Below are positions 6,531-12,060 of a stretch of DNA of 12,060 nucleotides, piece by piece (position 1 is the stretch's first letter; each line of letters opens with the position of its first letter). The position numbers and the translations under genes are program-made. Origin of the DNA: an uncultured Oscillospiraceae bacterium (GTDB lineage Bacteria; Bacillota; Clostridia; Oscillospirales; Oscillospiraceae); contig CAAEKI010000141.1 in the NCBI GenBank assembly GCA_900756495.1, forward strand, positions 1 to 12,060, given 5' to 3'. The notes under the pieces were generated by a model. It was given only the letters and a program-made list of their open reading frames with translations, did not search any database and was not told where the DNA came from.

Positions 6531-7961
6531 ATGAAAGGCGGCATAAAGCAAAATTTCTTTTTCAAATTTGCAGTACTCGTATTGTGTGCGGTTGTTCTTC
6601 TTGTGTTTGTCAACACCGCTCCCCCGGAAGGACTTGAAGTGGTTGGATGGCGTATGCTGGGTATTGTCATTGTGACCCTGATTCTGTTTATTTCCGAAGT
6701 CTTACCTATGGTATGTACCTGCTTTTTGTTGATTGTTATGATGGCAATGTGCGGGATAGACTCCCTTAGCAATCTGTGTAAAAATGCCTGCACCAGCACG
6801 CTGTTCTTTGTGATGGCAGGGTTTGGCCTCGGCGGAGCCCTCAGGAATACAAATATTTCTGCTATTATTTTCCGAGCCCTCTGGCGAATGACAAAGGGCA
6901 ATTCCAAAAAGCTGATCGGAGCAGTTCTTCTGCTGTCTGCCATTGTGTCCGTGTTTATCGCCGACAGTGCGGCGCAGGTGGTTACAGTTGCCATTGTTTC
7001 CGCAGTGATCGGGGCGCTGGGGGATCCCGAACCTGGCACCAGCCGCCTGTGCGGCGGCATTATGCTGAGCGTTTATGTTGGGGCAATGACTGGCGGCCTG
7101 GCGCTTCCCATCTCTAACCCGGTTAATCTGGCCATTATGGAAATGTCGGCCGAGGTGGGCGGAAAGAGCGTCACCTTTGTCCAGTGGGCTTTGTTTGGCG
7201 TTCCCGTCGCGATTATACTGACTGCTTTGGCATATTTTGCCATTCCAAAATATTTTAAGCCGGAAGCGCTGGATGCAAAGCAGATTGAAGCGATTGAACA
7301 GAAGTTCGCCGCAATCCCTAAAAAGCTTCAGTTTAAGGACTATTATTTCCTGTGCATCATGGGCATTATGATTGTTCTGATGATTGCTTCGAACTGGATC
7401 AGCGTCCTTCCGGACACAGCGATTATAGCTATAATCGCCATGCTCCTTATGATGCTTCCTTTTTCGAAGGTGCAATTGCTCAATGCAAAGGGGTATAAGG
7501 AGAACTTCAATGTCATGGTTCCGGTCGTTATGCTCTGCCTGTTTCCCTTGGCGAAGGCTATGCAGGCCAGCGGCCTTGGGCAGTGGTTCGTAGACAGCCT
7601 CTTCGCAGGATCCGCAAGCTGGTCTGTGCTCACTGTGTTTATCGTAGCCAGTGTTGCGACCTGGATCATTCACTACCTCATTCCCTCCGGAACCGCAACA
7701 GGAACTCTGGTTATCGGAATCCTTGGCCCGATTATGGTTGCTGCGGGTATCCCTATTGCAGCGGTCTGCTTCTGCCTCGCTGTGCAGGCCAGCGTCATGT
7801 TTATTCTGCCGCTGGAGGGTGCGTGCCAGCATACGTTCAGCCGTGGCTACTACACGTTCAATGACTTCATGGGAGGTACTTCTGTGATGGCGGTTGGACT
7901 GTTTGTGTGCAGCGCTTTCATTACTCCTCTCCTGTCAATGCTGTTTGGAGGGCTTCTATAG
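6531..7961 (+). CDS. DASS/SLC13-type carboxylate (divalent anion) transporter
   Basis: A 476-aa very hydrophobic membrane protein with a dozen or so candidate membrane segments. Its fold markers fit the DASS family (ion transporter superfamily): a first half with IADSAAQ (143-149) and ALPISNPVN (191-199), and a second half with the related IPSGTATGTL (384-393), the two inverted-repeat substrate and sodium sites. The family imports or exchanges citrate, succinate, tartrate, sulfate and similar anions, usually with Na+. The first site lacks the common SNT triplet, having ADSA instead, so the substrate may be atypical. The start ATG at 6531 is preceded by AAAGGA at some distance (about 14 nt), so initiation may be weak. 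It lies downstream of the selenoprotein gene and is the likely uptake step of the cluster. Confidence 0.85.
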   Translation: MKGGIKQNFFFKFAVLVLCAVVLLVFVNTAPPEGLEVVGWRMLGIVIVTLILFISEVLPMVCTCFLLIVMMAMCGIDSLSNLCKNACTSTLFFVMAGFGLGGALRNTNISAIIFRALWRMTKGNSKKLIGAVLLLSAIVSVFIADSAAQVVTVAIVSAVIGALGDPEPGTSRLCGGIMLSVYVGAMTGGLALPISNPVNLAIMEMSAEVGGKSVTFVQWALFGVPVAIILTALAYFAIPKYFKPEALDAKQIEAIEQKFAAIPKKLQFKDYYFLCIMGIMIVLMIASNWISVLPDTAIIAIIAMLLMMLPFSKVQLLNAKGYKENFNVMVPVVMLCLFPLAKAMQASGLGQWFVDSLFAGSASWSVLTVFIVASVATWIIHYLIPSGTATGTLVIGILGPIMVAAGIPIAAVCFCLAVQASVMFILPLEGACQHTFSRGYYTFNDFMGGTSVMAVGLFVCSAFITPLLSMLFGGLL

Positions 7962-8070
7962 AGATGAGGCCTTTTTGGTGCAGGGACTTTTGACCCCACA
8001 CCATTCTTGAAGACAGGAAGTGAACTGGGCTTCCGGATTTTTGTTGCTGTACTTCGGGAAACAGATTTAA

Positions 8071-8337
8071 TATGATTTTTCTGCGCAGATTCGTCTTACT
8101 TACACCTTCAGCAGAGGTTGCTATACCTTTGGCAAATTTCCGGGGAGTACCTGGCCGCTGGCTGTATTTGGCTTCTTGATGAGCGCTGTAGTGGTTCCGC
8201 TTCTTGCGCTCGTATTCATCGTATTCAGCGGCTTTCTCTCATCAGATGTACCTCCGGAGCAGGGGCATTGCCCCTGCTCCGGTCCGGTCCTCCGTACTGG
8301 ATTGCTGAAGGAAGGCCCGGCAGGGGACGGTGTTTAA
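8071..8337 (+). pseudogene. C-terminal remnant of a second DASS-type transporter
   Basis: The frame from 8071 has no start and opens just after a stop. From 8101 it reads YTFSRGCYTFGKFPGST, then a hydrophobic helix ending near 8238. This matches the end of the intact upstream transporter (HTFSRGYYTFNDFMGGT and the last helix) in the same order, with identities at TFSRG, YTF, AV, SA and PLL. The DNA is clearly diverged, so this is the tail of a separate paralogue rather than a recent copy. About 400 N-terminal residues are missing. The frame runs on to TAA at 8335-8337 through a hairpin, so its last 30 or so residues are probably not original. Confidence 0.65.
8254..8282 (+). repeat. Strong GC-rich hairpin
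   Basis: CCGGAGCAGGGGCA and TGCCCCTGCTCCGG are perfect 14-bp arms around a single T, giving at least 12 paired bases with the loop CATTG. No T-run follows. It lies just past the homologous part of the transporter remnant and may be that gene's original 3'-end structure or a small palindromic element. Confidence 0.5.
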
Positions 8338-8373
8338 AGAGAGCCGGATTCGGCCACCGTCCGGGACATGTTG

Positions 8374-8402
8374 CTGCGGCCCCTGAGCGCCGCAGTTTTT
8401 TT
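8374..8402 (+). terminator. Intrinsic terminator of the transporter unit
   Basis: CTGCGGC (8374-8380) and GCCGCAG (8389-8395) form a perfect 7-bp GC-rich stem with loop CCCTGAGC, followed by seven T (8396-8402). It ends 7 bp before promoter copy 3, separating the second and third transcription units. Another inverted repeat, GGACGGTG (8325-8332) / CACCGTCC (8355-8362), lies just upstream. Confidence 0.85.
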
Positions 8403-8409
8403 CACATCT

Positions 8410-8483
8410 TATAGGTTAATGGCTATACACGATAGCTAATTACATATTTGCCACTGCAGTATTTTTGTGTTATATTCACAAAA
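8410..8483 (+). promoter_or_regulatory. Promoter/operator module, copy 3 (upstream of the MaoC and CoA-transferase genes)
   Basis: Third 74-bp copy. The dyad region is GGCTATACACGATAGCT (8421-8437), with an ATAG half-site at 8411-8414. The -35 is TTGCCA (8448-8453), the spacer 17 bp and the -10 TATATT (8471-8476), the closest of the three to consensus. The inverted repeat TTTTTGTG (8462-8469) / CACAAAAA (8477-8484) over the -10 is perfect, with the same 7-nt centre as copy 1. Confidence 0.82.
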
Positions 8484-8511
8484 AACAGGCCAATGAAGGA
8501 AAAATACAGTT

Positions 8512-8598
8512 GTGGAGGGCAGCGATACATCAGATGTGTTCAGACCGGTGCATGCTGAGACGGTCTGCCCATTTTGCATGCAGCGGCTGTATGGTTAA
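8512..8598 (+). CDS. Possible 28-aa leader peptide with a CPFC motif
   Basis: A GTG preceded at 11 nt by AGGA (8497-8500) opens 28 codons ending in TAA. The peptide contains VCPFCMQRL, a CxxC of zinc- or redox-type. An overlapping ATG frame (8493-8558, 21 codons) competes with it. It lies between promoter copy 3 and the MaoC gene. With nothing to compare against, a small protein, a leader peptide and chance are all possible. Confidence 0.25.
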   Translation: MEGSDTSDVFRPVHAETVCPFCMQRLYG

Positions 8599-8631
8599 GG
8601 ATTCTTACGCAGTTCTTGCGCGTTTAAGAAT
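8541..8631 (+). other. Two hairpins in the leader of the third unit
   Basis: CAGACC (8541-8546) pairs with GGTCTG (8562-8567) and is followed by CCCATTTT. ATTCTT+ACGC (8601-8610) pairs with GCGT (8620-8623) and AAGAAT (8626-8631) with a TT bulge, followed by an A/T-rich stretch and the ribosome binding site. These could be attenuator structures, but stems are short and the evidence is weak. Confidence 0.25.
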
Positions 8632-8660
8632 AATAAATTTTTGAGGAGGAGAACAGTAAA

Positions 8661-9905
8661 ATGGGCAAAGAAATGTGGAACAGATTACTCAGTGACGAGT
8701 TCAATAAAGAGATTGACGAGTGGGCAGACTCCCGGAATGCCCTGCGGGGTGACAAGGCGTTTCCCAATGCCTGCGGAAACGTGCCCAATCCCTGGGGGCC
8801 GCCCCGTGAGAAGGGGTCGAATTCTTTCTATGCGACCTTCAACGAGCTGGTCACCAAGGATTTGATTCGGCACTTCTGTGACGCTGTGGGTGACAAGAAC
8901 CCCCTGTACCGCTGGGATGAGTATGCAAAATTCACGCGTTACGGCGGGATTATCGCACCTCCGGGCATTCTCATCTGTATTGGTGAGGCAGGCGCCGGCA
9001 TGGGCAAGGTCGCGCCCGGCTTTGGCCGGAGCCTGGCCGGCGGAAGCACCTGGACCTGGCTGAAGGTCATCCGTCCCGGCGACACCTTCCACGTCATGGG
9101 TACGGATCTGGGCGTCAACGAGAAGAAGCCCCACCAGGAAAAGCCCTACCGCCTGTTCCAGTCCGTCTATCGTACGACGTACTTCAACCAGAACGACGAG
9201 GTGGTGGCCTACCGCGATCGGACGCGTATGAATATTGTGGCGGAGAGCCGTGAGAAGACGGAAAGCGCCTTTGAATACCGGCCCCGGTACCGTTACACCC
9301 AGGAGGAGCTGGACCGCATCCACCAGGGCTACGCGGACGAGGAGAAGAACCGCCGCGGCGCAAAGACCCGCTTCTGGGAGGATGTGACGGTTGGAGAGGA
9401 GATCTTCCCCGTGGTGGCGGGCCCCCTGACGGTGCTCGACTCCCACTGCATGATGGGCGCAATGGGTCAGCAGGCGGCGTTCAACATCAACTGGGATATG
9501 CTCAACGGCAATGTGGAGACCCACGGCTGGATTGATCCGGAGACCAATGCGCCCCGCTGGCGCGCAGAGTCCCACCTGACGGACGCCTGCGGCCGGGCGA
9601 CGGGCCTGAAGATGGGCGGCTACGGCTATCACGGCCAATCAGAGGCCCTGATGCAGAAGGCCATTCAGAACTGGATGGGGGACGATGGATTCCTGAAGAT
9701 GCAGCAGTGCCAGACGCGCCGTCCCAACTGGCATGGCGATACGACTTGGGTCAAGGGGAACGTCGTCGGCAAGCGGCATGAAGGCGACGAGTATCTGGTG
9801 GACATTGAGATGCACTGCGAGAACCAGATCGGGACGATCCACCAGACCTCCAAGGCTGTTGTACGGCTGCCGGCGAGAGCGGAAACCTATGTGCCCGGCA
9901 GATAA
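8661..9905 (+). CDS. Double-hotdog MaoC-like dehydratase/hydratase
   Basis: A 414-aa protein. The N-terminal half resembles the FAS1-like/MaoC N-terminal dehydratase domain, with IRHFCDAVGDKNPLYRWDEYA (69-89) and GGIIAPPGIL (95-104). A second hotdog-like half starts near FWEDVTVGEEI (238-248) with VVAGPLTVLD. Members hydrate or dehydrate enoyl- and hydroxyacyl-CoA thioesters. The N-terminal motif has Tyr where catalytic copies often have His (DKNPLY rather than D-x-NPxH), and I cannot point to a clear D-x-x-x-x-H pair in the second half, so catalytic competence or position is uncertain. AGGAGG (8644-8649) gives a strong start at 8661. The gene looks more GC-rich than its upstream neighbours. 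It heads the third unit, 11 bp before a CoA-transferase gene, which supports a CoA-thioester substrate. Confidence 0.8.
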   Translation: MGKEMWNRLLSDEFNKEIDEWADSRNALRGDKAFPNACGNVPNPWGPPREKGSNSFYATFNELVTKDLIRHFCDAVGDKNPLYRWDEYAKFTRYGGIIAPPGILICIGEAGAGMGKVAPGFGRSLAGGSTWTWLKVIRPGDTFHVMGTDLGVNEKKPHQEKPYRLFQSVYRTTYFNQNDEVVAYRDRTRMNIVAESREKTESAFEYRPRYRYTQEELDRIHQGYADEEKNRRGAKTRFWEDVTVGEEIFPVVAGPLTVLDSHCMMGAMGQQAAFNINWDMLNGNVETHGWIDPETNAPRWRAESHLTDACGRATGLKMGGYGYHGQSEALMQKAIQNWMGDDGFLKMQQCQTRRPNWHGDTTWVKGNVVGKRHEGDEYLVDIEMHCENQIGTIHQTSKAVVRLPARAETYVPGR

Positions 9906-9916
9906 GGAGCGGGATT

Positions 9917-11134
9917 ATGAGCACGGGACCATTAAAAAGGGAACTTAAGGTAGTAGAATTTTGCAGCTTTGTCGCAGGACCTTTCTGTACCAAGCTCTTT
10001 TCGGACTTTGACGCAGAGGTCATAAAAATTGAGCAGCCGGGTGTGGGCGACGAGGCCAGGCGGCGCGGCCCCTTCCTGCACGACGAGCCGAATGCAGAGA
10101 CGTCGGGAACCTACCTCTATCTCAATACAAACAAGCTTGGCATTACGCTGGACCCCGAAACAGCGGATGGACGGGAAATCTTTAAAAAGCTGATCGCTGA
10201 TGCGGATATTCTGGTTGAGGACAAAGCGCCCGGCGAAATGAAACGGCTGGGGCTGGATTACGACACCCTCAAGGAGATAAACCCGTCCCTGATTATGACC
10301 TCTATCACCCCATACGGTCAGACGGGGCCTTATCGGCATTTCAAATCATATCCGCTGAATACATACCATGCCAGCGGCCAGGGTTATTTCCTGCCCATGA
10401 ATTCCACCAGTCTTGACCGGGAGCCGGTAAGAGGGCCGGGCTTCCTGGGCGAGTGCGACGCCGGAATGAGCGCAGCCATTGCGACGCTGGGGGCGCTGTA
10501 CTGGCGCGACAGCGGCGGCGGAACCGGGCAGCACATTGACGTCTCTATCCAGCACGCCATGATGCACCTGGAGCGGTCACAATTGCGCCGGTTTATTGAT
10601 ACGGGCAAGAGCCCCAACCGTACCGGAATGGGAAGACTGCTGGAGACCCTCCTGCGGGGCAAGGACGGCAATTACGTCATTGTGGTGCTCTCTTCTGAGA
10701 AACAGTGGCAGGGTGTTTTTACAGCAATGGGCAGGCCGGAATGGGGCGAGCAGGAGCCGTTCAACAGCCAGGCGGGCCGCCAGGCGCATTTTGAAGAGCT
10801 TCATGTCCGCCTCCAGGCGTGGGCCGACAACTATACGGCGGAGGAGATCTTCCTCATGGTTCAGAAAGAGGGAAGCGCCTCGGCCCCGGCTTATACGGCG
10901 GAGCAGTTCTTCCGGTCGCCTCAGATAGAGGCACACGGATACCTGATGGAGATTGAACACCCGCTTGCGGGAAAGCTGAAATACCCTGGCTGGCCCTATC
11001 TGTTTTCAAACATATCCTGGCGGACGAAGCAGCCGGCCCCTCTCCTCGGTCAGCACAATGAAGAGGTGTTCTGTGACCGGCTCGGATACACCAAGCAGGA
11101 CCTGCTCAAGCTCAGACAAGCAGGCATCATATAG
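9917..11134 (+). CDS. Class III CoA-transferase (CaiB/BaiF family), first copy
   Basis: A 405-aa protein of full family length. Typical features are KVVEFCSFVAGPFCTKLFSD (11-30), AEVIKIEQP (33-41), the LNTNKLGITLD block (69-79), PYGQTGPY (132-139) and the region GECDAGMSAAIATLGALYWR, in which D181 aligns with the catalytic aspartate that forms the acyl-anhydride/aspartyl-CoA intermediate. The family moves CoA between carboxylic acids without hydrolysing the thioester (formyl-CoA:oxalate, carnitine, benzylsuccinate:succinyl-CoA types). It starts 11 bp after the MaoC gene with GGAGCGGG before the ATG, and ends 12 bp before a second, different family member. The acid it activates is unknown. Confidence 0.92.
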   Translation: MSTGPLKRELKVVEFCSFVAGPFCTKLFSDFDAEVIKIEQPGVGDEARRRGPFLHDEPNAETSGTYLYLNTNKLGITLDPETADGREIFKKLIADADILVEDKAPGEMKRLGLDYDTLKEINPSLIMTSITPYGQTGPYRHFKSYPLNTYHASGQGYFLPMNSTSLDREPVRGPGFLGECDAGMSAAIATLGALYWRDSGGGTGQHIDVSIQHAMMHLERSQLRRFIDTGKSPNRTGMGRLLETLLRGKDGNYVIVVLSSEKQWQGVFTAMGRPEWGEQEPFNSQAGRQAHFEELHVRLQAWADNYTAEEIFLMVQKEGSASAPAYTAEQFFRSPQIEAHGYLMEIEHPLAGKLKYPGWPYLFSNISWRTKQPAPLLGQHNEEVFCDRLGYTKQDLLKLRQAGII

Positions 11135-11146
11135 GGGGATCGCGCA

Positions 11147-12060
11147 ATGGATAAATCTGCATTGAAAGGCGTAAGAGTTGCCGATTTCGGCTGGGTTTTG
11201 GCCGAACCCTATGGAAGTATGCTGCTTGCCCACATGGGGGCTGAGGTAATCAAGATCGAGAGCCACAGGAGGATTGACGAGCAGCGGACCCATACCGGCG
11301 CCGGAGTCAGCAAGGACTACGAAGCGTCCTCTAATTTCTTCGAGATCAATTTGAACAAATTGAGCGTATCCATTGATCTGAAAACAGCCAAAGGCAAAGA
11401 GCTTGCCAAAAGATTGGTGGGTATCAGCGATGTGGCGATGGAGAACATGCGCCCCGGCGTCATGAAGCGACTGGGACTCGGTTACGAGGAACTGGTTAAG
11501 GTAAAGCAGGATCTGATTATGCTCTCGCTGTCCGGGTATGGAGGCACCGGGCCCTACGCACACTATGCCGCCTACGCTCCCTGCTTTTCCTGCTTCAGCG
11601 GCCAGGCCAATCTCACCGGTTATGCTGATGGAGTACCCAATACGCTGACAAGTGATTGCGACGCCAGAGCGGGCACGGCCGCAGCCTTTGCCGTTCTTAT
11701 GGCGCTGAATATCCGCCGACGGACGGGGCAGGGACAGTTTATCGACCTGTCCTCTTCTGAAGCATTGAATATGCTGATCGGAGATCAGATGATGGATTAC
11801 TCAATGAACGGAAGATCGCCGATGCGGACTGGCAACCATGACGCTATCATGGCGCCTCATAATTGCTATCGCTGTAAAGGCCATGATGCCTGGATCAGCA
11901 TTGCCGTGGCAAACGATCAGGAGTGGGAGGCGCTCTGCCGGGTCATGGGCTCACCGGAGTGGACCAAGGAAGAGGCGTTCTCCAGCGCATACAGCCGGTG
12001 GCAGAATCAGGATCGGCTGGACCGCCTGATGGAGGAGTGGACCATAAACTACAGGTACCA
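11147..12060 (+). CDS. Class III CoA-transferase (CaiB/BaiF family), second copy (3' truncated by window)
   Basis: An ATG at 11147, behind GGGGGA (11134-11139), opens a frame that runs to the window end, 304 complete codons. It reads LKGVRVADFGWVLAEPYGSM, then HMGAEVIKIES (29-39), NLNKLSVSIDL (68-78), YGGTGPY (131-137) and CDARAGTAAAFAVLMAL, where D172 takes the catalytic aspartate place, followed by RRRTGQGQFIDLS. It is clearly diverged from its neighbour, so the two are not a recent duplication. Adjacent unlike class III genes often encode two subunits of one enzyme (as in BbsE/BbsF), so a heteromeric transferase is plausible. Roughly the last quarter of the protein lies outside the window. 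Confidence 0.92.
   Translation, partial: MDKSALKGVRVADFGWVLAEPYGSMLLAHMGAEVIKIESHRRIDEQRTHTGAGVSKDYEASSNFFEINLNKLSVSIDLKTAKGKELAKRLVGISDVAMENMRPGVMKRLGLGYEELVKVKQDLIMLSLSGYGGTGPYAHYAAYAPCFSCFSGQANLTGYADGVPNTLTSDCDARAGTAAAFAVLMALNIRRRTGQGQFIDLSSSEALNMLIGDQMMDYSMNGRSPMRTGNHDAIMAPHNCYRCKGHDAWISIAVANDQEWEALCRVMGSPEWTKEEAFSSAYSRWQNQDRLDRLMEEWTINYRY

Noticed and set aside
6702..7832. 376-codon minus-strand frame
   Set aside because: It is antisense to the transporter gene. Its Asn/His-rich composition is what the reverse complement of hydrophobic membrane codons gives.
7974..8010. Hairpin TGGTG...CACCA after the transporter as a terminator
   Set aside because: Short stem with an internal loop and no T-run. 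The clear terminator is at 8374-8402.
8118..8414. 98-codon + strand frame
   Set aside because: It is out of frame with the transporter remnant and runs through the hairpin and terminator. There is no family resemblance or ribosome binding site.
8685..9638. 317-codon minus-strand frame
   Set aside because: It is antisense to the well-supported MaoC-like gene in GC-rich sequence, and no family is recognisable.
1..12060. CRISPR array, tRNA, rRNA or insertion-sequence transposase
   Set aside because: No regularly spaced short repeats, tRNA-like or rRNA-like segments, or transposase motifs were seen on either strand. The only threefold repeat is the promoter module.

Overview
The window looks like an accessory carboxylate-catabolism cluster from an anaerobic, probably Gram-positive (Clostridia-like) bacterium. 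I infer this from strong AGGAGG-type ribosome binding sites, a compact CATC-type thioredoxin-reductase-like flavoprotein, selenocysteine use, and moderate-to-high GC. The species cannot be named. All credible genes are on the + strand.

Layout: (1) 1-190 is the 3' end of an Opp/Dpp-type peptide ABC-transporter ATPase and its terminator. (2) 277-1890 holds a promoter and an MmgE/PrpD-family lyase/dehydratase gene. (3) 2095-3073 is a LysR-type regulator and its terminator. (4) 3078-7961 holds a second promoter, a leader with two overlapping perfect palindromes, a thioredoxin-reductase-like flavoprotein, a two-domain selenoprotein (in-frame UGA with a SECIS-like hairpin, related to the UGSC family) and a DASS/SLC13-type anion transporter. 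(5) 8071-8402 holds the C-terminal remnant of a second transporter and a clear intrinsic terminator. (6) 8410-12060 holds a third promoter, a double-hotdog MaoC-like hydratase and two adjacent class III (CaiB/BaiF) CoA-transferases, the second cut by the window end.

The main organising signal is a 74-bp promoter/operator module that occurs three times without gaps (277-350, 3078-3151, 8410-8483). Each copy has a dyad CTAT-N5-ATAG, then TTG-type -35 and TAYATT -10 boxes 17 bp apart, and an inverted repeat TTTTGTG-N7-CACAAAA that straddles the -10. The modules stand in front of the lyase, the redox/transport genes and the CoA-ester genes, so all three units are probably one regulon. The LysR protein encoded inside the cluster is the obvious candidate regulator.

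Inferred logic: a carboxylic acid enters through the DASS transporter, is activated to a CoA thioester by a possibly heteromeric class III CoA-transferase, and is processed by the MaoC-like hydratase and the MmgE/PrpD enzyme. The selenoprotein and its neighbouring flavoprotein would add a thiol/selenol redox step. The substrate and the selenoprotein's reaction are unknown. This co-regulated set is the best candidate in the window for an undescribed system.
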